Part shown: positions 17,501 to 21,349 of the stretch, one piece after another
How the letters are laid out: every line of letters begins with the position of its first letter
How positions within the stretch are numbered: the stretch's first letter is position 1
Virus record (IMG/VR): IMGVR_UViG_3300042561_000852
Location: 1-57,423 of that record
Reading direction: 5' to 3' (one strand)
Source: a virus
DNA length: 57,423 nucleotides
Notes under the pieces: model-generated
What the model saw: only the letters and a program-made list of their open reading frames with translations
Databases searched by the model: none
Told to the model about the DNA's origin: nothing
Position numbers and translations under genes: made by a program

Positions 17501-19088
17501 GGCGACGCGCTGGTTCGCCAGTGTCAACACCCAATACAACCCGGTCTTCGGCATCATCAACCTGCTGCGCGACGTGCAGGGCTCTGCGCTGCAGCTGTCG
17601 ACCACACCGCTGAAGGGCCGAGAGCTCCAGGTGGTGCGCCGCATCCCGGCGATGCTGCGCTCGATTTACCGCGAGCGCCGCGGCAAGGGCACGGCCAGCC
17701 CCGATGATGCGCGCCTGCAGCGCCTGTGGGACGACATGCGCATGACCGGCGGCGTCACTGGCTACCGCGACCTGTTCCGTGACCCGATGGAGCGCGCGAA
17801 TGCGATCGAGGCCGAGCTGCGCAAGTCCGAGCGCGGCATGGCCAGCCGCGCCGCGCACGCCGTGGTCGACTGGCTGAGCGACTACAACGAGGCGATCGAG
17901 AACGCGACGCGCCTTGCGGTCTACGAGCAGGGCCTGGCCATCGGCATGACCAAGGAGCGCGCAGCCAGCGTCGCGAAGAACATCACGGTCAACTTCAACC
18001 GGAAGGGCCGTCAGGCGCGCGAGCTGGGCGCCCTGTTCGCCTTCTTCAACGCGGCAGTGCAGGGCACCACGCGCATGGTCGAGACGCTGGCCGGGCCCCG
18101 CGGCCGCGCCATCATGGCCGGCGGCGTTGCGCTGGGCTTCGTGAACAGCCTGATCGGCCTGGCCGTGATGGGCGGCGACGAGTGGGAGAAGATTCCCGAC
18201 CACGTCAAGGAGCGCGCGGTCATCATCCCGATCAGCGGCAGCGACTACATCAGCATCCCGATGCCGCTGGGCTACCACGTCTTCCCGAACATTGGCCGCA
18301 TCGCTGCGGAGTGGATGACCGGCGGCGCGGACAAGTCCATTGCCGGCGGCGCTGCTGAACTGCTGCGGATCGGTGTCGATGCCTTCAACCCGCTCGGCGG
18401 CACGTCGACTCCGCTGCAGATGATCATGCCGACGGCACTGGACCCGATCGCGGCCCTGGCCGAGAACAAGGACTGGACCGGCCGCCCGATCTACCGCGAG
18501 GACTTCAGCAACACTGACCCGACGCCGGGATTCACGCGGGCAAAGGACAGCGCCAGCCTGCCGGCAAAGGTCATGGCGTGGGGCGCCAACGCGCTGAGCG
18601 GCGGCGACGACTATCAGCCCGGCGCCTTCAGCCCGACGCCCGATCAGATCGACTACATCATGGGCCAGCTGACCGGCGGCCTCGGGCGCGAGATCCTGAA
18701 AGCGCAGACCACGCTGGCCGCGCCCTTCAGCGACGACGAGCTGCCGGCGTACAAGATCCCGCTGGTGTCCCGCCTGTACGGCAACACCCGCGGCGAGGCC
18801 GGCGAGAGCCAGCGCTTCTACGAGTCGCTGCGCGAGCTGAACATCATCGAGCGCCGGATCAAGGGCATGGCGCAGGCTGGCGAGGACGTGGATGCCTACA
18901 TGGCGGCCGAGCCCCTGGCGGGTCTGGTCGGCATGGGTACGCGATCGCAGTCGGTGGTGCAGCGCCTGCGCTCCGCCCAGCGTCGAGCCAGTGAGGCCGG
19001 CGACCGCGATCAGGCCGAGGCCATCCGCCTGCAGATCGCCGAAGTGATGGCTGACCTCAACCGCGAAGTGCGCGCAGCCAAGCAATGA
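5541..19088 (+). CDS. Giant polyvalent virion protein: helicase, N6-MTase, ART, zincin and LPD domains
   Basis: A 4,515-residue protein starting at GTG 5541 with AAGGAAGG upstream. Visible in order: a Gly/Ala-rich hydrophobic region (about 230-430) that could contact membrane; Pro/Ala/Gln linkers; a small helical LPD-like domain (about 1456-1536); an SF2 helicase with Walker A GTGTGKT (1743-1749), DEAH (1829-1832) and QQEGRIYRTGQ (2222-2232); an adenine methyltransferase with EPSAGHG (2364-2370) and NPPF (2423-2426); an ADP-ribosyltransferase-like domain beginning YHGT (2685-2688); a zinc-protease-like HEAVGH (2959-2963); and a long C-terminal LPD38-like region with a hydrophobic segment near 4190-4212. 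This resembles DarB-type or polyvalent proteins that enter the cell with phage DNA and protect it. Four other genes are nested in its +1 frame. Domain calls are motif-based; co-injection is inferred from Bcep22-type phages. Confidence 0.88.
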   Translation: MTNPLNPGSIQWDTDVKPAAPAPSAIRWDDDAPADQKTGAGPSWDKPSTSADVTRTWGEAATDTLTGIGQAGLSSISGVVRGINDRAPGAAEAERESGFVAGLLMDVGGKVYEAGLGAQRALGQLAGNPYVINDANRGLQEINARRAASAPEDLKRAKGAEDFAGFLDERAARVPEVQSEKARLIASEMGQLTQAEGLGDQAFATIDYFASPFLRGDLSTGGARVSKIMESLIPSLAAGGIAAKAVGAAGAGAGIQTAAQLGTMSVMEGGGAAEGARGEVLNTPIESLQSAPEFQAALRMTGGDPIRARALLADQAASISFGLGTAAAGATMGLGQVFGANVAEQAVREGVGSLATGAGVRQALLGVAGATGKEFASEFAQGASNQAAQNVGVTATGASDSLGRGVVAAGIMEGIAGAGSGAAAQGAAEVSKRLRPIFDGEDLLGGSNVQTGDPGAAQPGGLNLPDDPAAAPITTAEVVALRDQQLSALQAKANGRPDQTVVDPVTGKPVTVRGEPPQPLSEAERQMLEFLQKYADSPDKLARSLGRRLDDSAAPQAGPAAAPAPAAAPSAAAQQPPAAPAPQPSQAAPQPAAEPEQQPAQGVPTMVTQRMKAQLRERGFTDQQIRAMTPQAAWDAINSGAQAAPQAQAAQQQPAPAPSAPVGTVAAALQPQTADDLLLDRAAAELQGMDETPPIAGPVAIEPQTEEVRNEEVQQVPNVQPAPAEVAGQGLQGQEEVAPAPASAPQTGVVAAALAAQSEPADPDAVEGQLPAESTFAAGRAEDVPTERAPESFIPQVLSEIGWLEKGGRMIRDPSTAIGASSQAEIDPERGDVVGRTKWIGKPSADGRESLFWRMRPDQSLSESEATAAVQKWREGRKLGKRQQAFIDYMQKAARDYAEQWNTERTETLRAIVELEAEGIVEERDELRAAVRPNLSPEDEREALQLDDLLRRAADAGATRDQLLDILTSQPEPQQARTLWHFIKTQERDRGTDQAGPSEAAGLQPEASGRGQAESDRAGEAAPRGAEAEPAAAPAADPRAEGLTLSAPAAPAVSRQAAPPSQQGGLFAPPTRGEVLAGERKRRDDERDGKNATGRTDMMAGDGELFAGPRPEQADVEQAIAAEQVAERPKPWTVSSSEWMTSERAEIDAARASEDAEIPRLRARVEYNRNQLRGRMPKTDRARLEQLVDDDEFRILQLSSRPLDPDGFDITPARHRRIVESAMRRGESIPAEVFAEYPDLAAEAQSAPPSQGEKVEAAPDSPVVPPGVLDAPANQLVSRLNKLVEKREKWNLAHMQKYRDGSATRAQTTTHSARIADLNEQIKELRDAIAAEKSVSPSQGEKVKAARQPLENATAPDAEQESDPVITETQARQEIEWIDMGTQGGVKSLRLRFRGMAYGDLEKSGKGRWIIEGSGESFVGLAEAKRAVADTAIERLIADGYVERAPAVEAARQPSANTIFTEDAAEKARARLRAKLGRPNSGIDPEMLQDGITLAGYHIERGARTFAAYARAMVEDMGDAVRPFLKSWYLGVKFDPRAASIASEMDSAAAVESADANQEFGDVPSSPGDVAGAGQSGPAAASDVAEADAAAGGEAAAGAGQPSGRVGAGAPGARGTRGPAGGAAAGRAGRDQRVPAQQPDGREPAASDAGAADGRGSRGDGGSGVQAERDGARGATEAAARARGDRDKLTQQRAAESIPVRLGDIENIRATLPYLLEGQQDDVAKAEARFAKPDGYGMLFTNGTGTGKTFTGLGIVKRFQRQGKTNVLIVAPSDKIMSDWVKSGIPLGLDITQLASTSDAGRGIVVTTYANLGQNDALAKREWDLIVADEAHYLMRSADGERTAALDALRAITLHPDGYMQRTNMLHRELVDRGRDLSDQAKRARMSDDQRDWFRAKGLEEQASAAFRELDARRKEVQADVMAKQGASRTRAVFLSATPFAYEKTVDWAQGYLFTYPESQGGGYNSPDSFGAFMMSNFGYRMRYGKLTAPEAGVDSGLMQRMFNTRLKREGVLSGRRLDVAADYSRNFVLVESAIGRRIDQALEWLRENDGTREISDKLRESFDYLARRYTLEALKARESVALIREHLALGRKVVVFHDYKKGGARNPFDFDAGSVGPTEAQTIEQFRAEFGDLIEGMRGLISPIDLLQREFPDLLLFNGDVSPKNRRANVDTFNDDSTGPRVILVQTDAGKEGISLHDTTGEHQRALINLGMPTKPTDLIQQEGRIYRTGQVSNAIFSYLNTGTSWERATFAQTIAGRASAAENLGMGEEARALKDSLVQAFEDSAQLRPGYEGEGTGGKAADAAAARMLTEHDRAVSLYYANQKKTQRTKSAEGTDYFATPEPVGLAMVRMADIRPGESALEPSAGHGAIARWFGDTVKKTAVEPSPELASRLALSFDGRIVDGRFESLDLVNKFDAIVMNPPFGTAGRTAVDHVAKAAKHLREGGRIVALIPTGPAADKKFDAWLYEQDDKGRVVHPDLHLVATIELPAVTFERAGTNVRTRIVVVDKLPADVMQLAQQDRDLSSAETIKELFDRVENLEIRARTRPAEPEAETAPAPAPQTERKAKAESRDAARDTAKAAGVAPTGEPIVTHITGKGKELVGVVRTGITKAQAQAIDAYTFAKNGGWFIRVEHLKPAGNFSRPRSAALPAAVVDQTQTPEFRRWFGNSKVVDAEGRPLVVYHGTTFDFEAFKTGKAKKGNELPFGAHFTPSPDIASQFADSESGNVLPVYLSILAPLDLTPEANEFAVVGTPEGMLAEEAIRANKQEPKPYRRWQYQPWTQGTPKGDDLVLPLKAELDVLRGDRGRAIIQKAGYDGAVYSATYYRGPFGSGGRTLDRSYIAFRPEQIKSSTGNRGTFDPADPRIAYSQPMPGDRIPMGPLRSDAAMRFAVAAALDGWAGQKPIVRVVRTAAELPADAKMGEGWQTAEGYFDGADGVWLVTENLADPQRALEVLRHEAVGHFGVERIAGASWPSILAGVESFRGQRRNSMSKPMAAALAEAEARYEAAASDDPLLFAKELLAVMAETGTRATWMDRMLSQLRAFLRKTGLIGDAFSEAELRNVLSGAFRLVERGGSLTAGAPVAAGGMQSIRPDDVAAYILRMMGQSDADLFRYPKSDSTSFAKVVKDVSKNAIAAVKLGEVEANFTENLDDMLPAVKWGLRLPDGSQAFVYIEQPSPYTPDSGLRMFIDASAGNAGASLGSAAYAALFQWALNTGHTFIGDPNGLSTEALLRRTEHMLSAALKHGTTRMMAPHARQVDPMDKKWGPSQDWAHPLEWTDGDDVANVTALIRTSVENHRALLQGTEADGAVYRLSDGQFIGAGGQPLTDEGLRRAAATAGARFRASGRFAGPESRAAAVGGSTVARTLVLGSLLDGSTGSTGQRRELLADLAERLSAQRLTYDRARGLFYSRPGASRLQQNMSTDRSEAISQILDAIKRDGRVEGWGLRVIDVDPDVGSDGFLPPSFVWDNGDQTEETLNGTSAVGIRELSESGIDKALRLLGVGGSGENGFYFGDRVLLVNGEPKGSGEDAGEVILAEAELIGQWKKSGSGPNEILPNPPGLFSQPRLGPQLPQNLGQGPAASAARGALLAVRQRVQQLTSRETIDRLLYEFQDKFVDLKRIQAHIRESGGTVSDLNDAYLGEELYHSRVMARHERFMDSELKPLLADLNAGGFTIEQFEQFLHARHAPEANAALMKRNPDAKTVQDERDRTEQAVRTLRVQLQQAQSAGTATRAIEQALELAELERDRWKRTQPFKGTNTERAMLSGMSDADAAAIMAALSPADRAKMDALAARVDAINAKTLDQLERYGLMSRADLDAWRQTYQHYVPLHRDEANPDSVSHPTGSGFSVRGDAAKSRTGSAKAKVTNILAHIAMQREAAITRGEKNAVAKRLYVLAGQNPDPDLWTLDKAPTITRLDPATGTVRSMPDPTYRQQPNVVMVRIAGEDRAIVFSERNPRALRLAESLKGLDVDDLHVVLGWFSKATRWFASVNTQYNPVFGIINLLRDVQGSALQLSTTPLKGRELQVVRRIPAMLRSIYRERRGKGTASPDDARLQRLWDDMRMTGGVTGYRDLFRDPMERANAIEAELRKSERGMASRAAHAVVDWLSDYNEAIENATRLAVYEQGLAIGMTKERAASVAKNITVNFNRKGRQARELGALFAFFNAAVQGTTRMVETLAGPRGRAIMAGGVALGFVNSLIGLAVMGGDEWEKIPDHVKERAVIIPISGSDYISIPMPLGYHVFPNIGRIAAEWMTGGADKSIAGGAAELLRIGVDAFNPLGGTSTPLQMIMPTALDPIAALAENKDWTGRPIYREDFSNTDPTPGFTRAKDSASLPAKVMAWGANALSGGDDYQPGAFSPTPDQIDYIMGQLTGGLGREILKAQTTLAAPFSDDELPAYKIPLVSRLYGNTRGEAGESQRFYESLRELNIIERRIKGMAQAGEDVDAYMAAEPLAGLVGMGTRSQSVVQRLRSAQRRASEAGDRDQAEAIRLQIAEVMADLNREVRAAKQ
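7669..7752 (+). CDS. Nested 27-residue Lys-rich microprotein gene
   Basis: An ATG at 7669 with GAGGAAG six bases upstream opens a 27-codon frame, +1 relative to the giant gene, ending at TAG. The product starts MKKSSKYPMSNPPPPKS and ends GKGCKGKKK, so it is strongly basic with a proline cluster. By my count 26 of its 27 codons end in G or C. The giant frame over the same bases gives a Gln/Glu/Pro/Val linker with many A/T third positions. Codon bias and the ribosome site argue that this small frame is the older coding frame. Its function is unknown; nucleic-acid binding is possible from charge alone. Confidence 0.6.
   Translation: MKKSSKYPMSNPPPPKSQGKGCKGKKK
8509..8670 (+). CDS. Nested 53-residue small protein gene
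   Basis: A GTG at 8509 with AGGAG seven bases upstream opens a 53-codon frame in the +1 frame of the giant gene, ending in TGA. The first 38 residues (beginning MALTKQDRAKLLDFSLKQAA) look like an amphipathic helix-rich small domain; the tail is PLPPPPIPAPKG. Only about 4 of 53 codons end in A or T. The giant frame here reads as Gly/Ala/Glu/Arg/Pro low-complexity sequence, as expected if it is the overprinted partner. No family is recognised. The gene lies between the Pro/Gln linkers and the LPD region of the giant protein. Confidence 0.65.
   Translation: MALTKQDRAKLLDFSLKQAAEGKPSLIEQAKQRHAAQKQSQPLPPPPIPAPKG
9285..9315 (+). repeat. 31-bp repeat inside the giant gene, copy 1
   Basis: The 31-bp unit starts CCCTCGCAGGGGGAAAAGGTC and differs from 9549-9579 at one base. 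It encodes PSQGEKVEAA in the giant protein. The arms CCCCC/GGGGG around TCGCA make the unit palindromic in the second copy. It looks like a short intergenic-type palindrome absorbed into coding sequence. Confidence 0.7.
9549..9579 (+). repeat. 31-bp repeat inside the giant gene, copy 2
   Basis: Second copy of the unit at 9285-9315. Here the context TTTCCCCC-TCGCA-GGGGGAAA forms an 8-bp inverted repeat. A partial third copy of its downstream half (GGTCGAGGCTGCGCGCCAGC) occurs at 9881-9900. The stretch between the copies is lower in GC than its surroundings. Confidence 0.7.
10225..10608 (+). CDS. Nested 127-residue helical protein gene
   Basis: An ATG at 10225 with AGGAG seven bases upstream opens a 127-codon frame, +1 relative to the giant gene. 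The product begins MYQVPPETWQELASQGRL and reads as a well-formed, soluble, Leu/Glu-rich helical protein. By my count only 11 of 127 codons end in A or T. The giant frame over these bases gives about 128 residues of Gly/Ala/Arg/Pro low-complexity sequence just before the helicase domain. This is the strongest of the four nested genes and I regard it as real. No family is recognised; an adaptor or virion-associated role is a guess from position. Confidence 0.8.
   Translation: MYQVPPETWQELASQGRLRHPTWQKLMPLPVEKLLPALDSLVDEWEQEHPERAVRAALLVAPLLVERAAISAFLRSSPMGESLRPAMPELLTVEEAVAMADQEFRLSATEREALRKLLREHEATATS
15469..15747 (+). CDS. Nested 92-residue protein gene
   Basis: An ATG at 15469, preceded by an AGGGGA stretch about ten bases upstream, opens a 92-codon frame in the +1 frame of the giant gene. 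The product begins MAPYIVFPMDSSLALADSL and contains CDALLQLLERDSERVAAL, plausible for a small folded protein. About 78 percent of its codons end in G or C. The giant frame on the same bases has close to half A/T third positions, so here too the nested frame carries the genome's codon signature. The Shine-Dalgarno is weaker than in the other three. Function unknown. Confidence 0.6.
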   Translation: MAPYIVFPMDSSLALADSLSPTRDCDALLQLLERDSERVAALPVQSPERQLLAALRWRARWFSARCSTDRLDPRDNDVSYWLILQSGCPLNA

Positions 19089-19094
19089 GTGCGC

Positions 19095-19123
19095 GGCCGG
19101 CGGCGATCATCTTGCCGCCGGCC
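19095..19123 (+). terminator. Perfect 10-bp hairpin after the giant gene
   Basis: GGCCGGCGGC and GCCGCCGGCC flank a 9-base loop, seven bases after the giant gene's stop. There is no T-run, so it is more likely an RNA-stability or pause hairpin than the main terminator, which lies at 19306. Confidence 0.55.
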
Positions 19124-19305
19124 CAGCACCAGGAGCGGATTACGTCGCGGGCGAGCATGGGGTATGCTCCGGATCGGTGGATGCGTAGGCTGATGCGCTA
19201 CGACGATAAACGCGACAGGGCCAAACCGAGGGCGAAACGTCTCTCCCGCCTGCTGAAATGCAGGCAGCTCCTAGCAAGCCGGAGATCAGCGCCGGCCACC
19301 GATAT
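19124..19305. other. Gene-free strip between late operon and integrase
   Basis: No convincing gene on either strand. A short inverted repeat (AGCAT-GGGGT-ATGCT) lies near 19154. The strip separates the giant gene's hairpin from the intrinsic terminator and is probably late-transcript 3' untranslated sequence. Confidence 0.5.
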
Positions 19306-19334
19306 GGCCCTGCCAGCAATGGTGGGGCCTTTTT
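19306..19334 (+). terminator. Rho-independent terminator of the late operon
   Basis: A 10-bp stem (GGCCCTGCCA paired with TGGTGGGGCC, two G-T pairs) closes a GCAA tetraloop and is followed at once by TTTTT. It faces rightward transcription from the giant gene and ends at the last base of the convergent integrase gene. Confidence 0.85.
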
Positions 19335-20482
19335 CATTCCGGCAGCAGGTAATCGGCCCAGGCCTGCATGAGCTGGCGCCGCTTCTCCAGCAGGTTGCCG
19401 CGGCGATATGCGGCCTCGACCTTGTCGCGGATCGTGTGCGCCAGCGCCATTTCGGCGACTTCGCGCTCGGTCGCGGTCTGCTCGGCCGTCCAGTCGCGGA
19501 AGGTGCTGCGAAACCCGTGCACGGTGTATGGCAGGCCCAGGCCCTTGGGCGGCGGGCGCTGCAGCAGGTAGAGCATCGCGTTCTCGGACAGGGCGAACGG
19601 CGGGCGGCTCCGGGGCAAGATCTCGAGAACTGCGACAGCCTGGCGCGACAGCGGGACGACGTGCTCGCGCGCCGCCTTCATCCTTGCGGCCGGGATCGTC
19701 CACGTCGCCGCCTGCAGGTCAATCTCGGGCCAGTCGGCGCCGGTGACTTCGCCCGTGCGCGCGGCCGTGAGGATCGTCCACGCCAGTGCTCGCCGACTGA
19801 TGCTCTGTCCCGACAGCAGGGCCGCCATGAAGGCCTGGGCGTCTGCGTAGGGCATGGCTGCGTGGTTCTCGACCTTGCGCACTTTCTCTGGTGGCGGCAG
19901 TAGGTGCTGTAGGTGGCCTTTCCAGCGCGCAGGGTTCTCGCCAGCGACCGCGCCGGCGACGCGCTCGGCATCCCAGATGCGTTCGATGCGCGCCCGGATC
20001 CGCGTTGCCGTCTCGGTCTTCCCGGTCCAGATCTTGCGAAGGCATCGCAGGATCAGCGGTGTGTCGATGGCGGATACGGGCAGCTCGAAGTCGGGCCCAT
20101 GGTCGCGCAGCGACTGCAGCCATTGGTCGGCCTGCGCCTCGTTCTTCCAACCGACGGCCTGCGTTGCAATGAACTCTGCGACGGCTTCGCCCCAGCTCCG
20201 CGCAGGCGAGCCCCTGGCGGCCTTGCGCGCCTCGATCGGGTCAATGCCATCGGCTCGAAGCTTGCGCTGCTCAGCGGCGCGCACGCGAGCCTCGGCGAGG
20301 CTGAAGTCCTGCGTGGAGCCGAGCCCCATGTCTCGAAGTCGGCCCAGGTGGCGAAAGCGGAAGATCCAGCTTCGCGCGCCGGTAGGCTTCACCAGCAGGT
20401 ACAGGCCGCCGCCGTCAGAGTGCAGGCCGGGCCCGAGATTCTGGACGGACTTGGCCGTCAGCTTGTGTAGCGCCCGCCCCAT
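19334..20482 (-). CDS. int: P4-type tyrosine integrase
   Basis: A 382-residue site-specific recombinase for integration and excision. The N-terminal arm-binding domain (about 5-90, SDGGGLYLLVKPTGARSW) is the DUF4102 type found in P4-like integrases. The catalytic residues are visible: Arg242 in TAARTGEV, Lys269, His322-x-x-Arg325 in HGFRSTFRDW, His349 and Tyr359. I chose ATG 20482; an in-frame TTG at 20494 has its GGAG too close. The gene is read leftward, away from the attP candidate at 20513-20690, and converges on the late terminator. Confidence 0.95.
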   Translation of the reverse strand: MGRALHKLTAKSVQNLGPGLHSDGGGLYLLVKPTGARSWIFRFRHLGRLRDMGLGSTQDFSLAEARVRAAEQRKLRADGIDPIEARKAARGSPARSWGEAVAEFIATQAVGWKNEAQADQWLQSLRDHGPDFELPVSAIDTPLILRCLRKIWTGKTETATRIRARIERIWDAERVAGAVAGENPARWKGHLQHLLPPPEKVRKVENHAAMPYADAQAFMAALLSGQSISRRALAWTILTAARTGEVTGADWPEIDLQAATWTIPAARMKAAREHVVPLSRQAVAVLEILPRSRPPFALSENAMLYLLQRPPPKGLGLPYTVHGFRSTFRDWTAEQTATEREVAEMALAHTIRDKVEAAYRRGNLLEKRRQLMQAWADYLLPE

Positions 20483-20512
20483 ACTTCGCCCCAAACTCCG
20501 GAGCGAGACAGC

Positions 20513-20591
20513 ATGCGACTAAATGAGACTGAATGCGACAGCTACCCGCGCTGCTGCTGGCTTGCGTGGACTGCATGAGACCACATGCGAC
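20513..20591 (+). promoter_or_regulatory. Five phased direct repeats, probable integrase arm sites
   Basis: ATGCGAC or ATGAGAC occurs at 20513, 20523, 20533, 20575 and 20585. Spacing within the group of three and the group of two is exactly 10 bp, one helical turn. Lying between the integrase start and the tRNA-like core, they are well placed to be arm-type binding sites for the integrase N-terminal domain. Confidence 0.7.
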
Positions 20592-20603
20592 AGTCTCGCC
20601 GGA

Positions 20604-20617
20604 CTCCTTCTCCGCCA
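20604..20617 (+). other. Candidate attP core with tRNA 3'-end-like sequence
   Basis: CTCCTTCTCCGCCA resembles the acceptor strand, discriminator G and CCA of a serine tRNA gene (CTTCTCC-G-CCA). Upstream, AGTC and GACT pair like a T-stem, but the T-loop is not canonical. P4-type integrases usually target tRNA 3' ends. Flanking arm repeats support the call; the host target is inferred. Confidence 0.45.
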
Positions 20618-20629
20618 TACAAACGCCGA

Positions 20630-20651
20630 AGGCCCTGAGAAATCAGGGCCT
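20630..20651 (-). terminator. GAAA-tetraloop hairpin beside the attP core
   Basis: AGGCCCTGA-GAAA-TCAGGGCCT is a perfect 9-bp stem. The stop codon of the leftward gene at 20643 lies inside it. It may end the leftward early transcript before attP, though the T-run is poor on that strand. It also resembles a terminator carried over from the 3' flank of a tRNA gene. Confidence 0.5.
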
Positions 20652-20873
20652 TTCGCGTTCTTGGGCCTGACGTCCCACACCCTGTCCCATACTCGGGGCG
20701 GCGCTTACGGCAGCATCCGCAGCCGCCCTGATCTTGTCGCCGACCCTCTCCCAACAGTCTGAGCGCCACCCCGCATAGTGCGGGCCTTCGTCCTGGTATC
20801 CGTCGCACGCCTCCAGCAGCTTTTCAAGCTGCTCGGGCGTCAGGTCGATCGTGATCCGAATCTGCTTGTCCAT
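20643..20873 (-). CDS. Small hypothetical protein, last gene of the left operon
   Basis: A 76-residue protein starting at ATG 20873 behind a GGAGGGG site. Residues 5-50 (beginning IRITIDLTPEQLEKLLEA) look like a compact beta-helix domain; the C-terminal 25 residues are Arg/Gln rich and run through the attP right arm. Not recognised. It overlaps the upstream gene by 34 bp. Confidence 0.6.
   Translation of the reverse strand: MDKQIRITIDLTPEQLEKLLEACDGYQDEGPHYAGWRSDCWERVGDKIRAAADAAVSAAPSMGQGVGRQAQERERP
20672..20690 (-). promoter_or_regulatory. Possible opposite-arm integrase sites
   Basis: GTCCCAC at 20672 and GTCCCAT at 20684 read GTGGGAC and ATGGGAC on the minus strand, close to the ATGMGAC repeats left of the core but inverted. 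They would give attP arms on both sides. They overlap the coding end of the 20643-20873 gene. Confidence 0.4.
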
Positions 20874-21049
20874 GTCCACCCCTCCCCGCCCGCGTCGGTT
20901 CGGGGCTGTTCGGTGGTCGGCTCAGACCACTGGATGTCGATCCTCTGGACGACCCACCATCCCGCAACGGCTATCGCGATCACGCCGACTGCTGCGAGCA
21001 CCAGCAGAACCTTGAAACAGCCTTCGAGCCCGTCAAAGTTCGGGACCAT
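20840..21049 (-). CDS. Single-pass membrane protein
   Basis: A 69-residue protein. ATG 21049 is preferred over GTG 21052 for spacing from GAGGGG. Residues about 13-36 (VLLVLAAVGVIAIAVAGWWV) form one transmembrane helix; the rest is short and polar. No family is recognised. It is translated closely after the zinc-motif gene at 21053-21349 and could act at the inner membrane. Confidence 0.6.
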   Translation of the reverse strand: MVPNFDGLEGCFKVLLVLAAVGVIAIAVAGWWVVQRIDIQWSEPTTEQPRTDAGGEGWTWTSRFGSRST

Positions 21050-21052
21050 CAC

Positions 21053-21349
21053 TTACCCCTCCCTCGCCGCGCGGGCGGCGTCGTCTGCGGGCGGCTCTGG
21101 CACCCAATAGACTCGCCTGCTGCGCCCTGTGTATCCACATTCCGGGCAACCGCCGCCGTAGGATCGGTCCGGGTAGTAGCCCTCGTAGCAGCCGCTGCAA
21201 GCCTCCGACCATCGGATCAAGACATAGACCAGCGAGCCGGTGAGATTGCACGGCACTCCATCTTCCGGCGTCGCGTAGCGGCGGCGTCTATCGAGTCTGC
21301 CGCCGTGAAGCTGCTCGGCTTCCGCGATTGAAAGGTCACGCATGCTCAT
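21053..21349 (-). CDS. Small protein with paired CxxC zinc motif
   Basis: A 98-residue protein whose ATG overlaps the previous stop (ATGA). CSGCYEG (about 51-57) and CPECGYTG (about 68-75) give four cysteines spaced for one zinc, as in rubredoxin-like knuckles. The rest is Arg/Tyr rich. Function unknown; a nucleic-acid-binding accessory protein is possible. Confidence 0.6.
   Translation of the reverse strand: MSMRDLSIAEAEQLHGGRLDRRRRYATPEDGVPCNLTGSLVYVLIRWSEACSGCYEGYYPDRSYGGGCPECGYTGRSRRVYWVPEPPADDAARAAREG

Noticed and set aside
16017-19085. Very long reverse-strand open frame opposite the giant gene
   Set aside because: Typical antisense shadow of a high-GC3 gene: Arg/Val/His/Leu/Gly-rich, no ribosome site, no recognisable domain.
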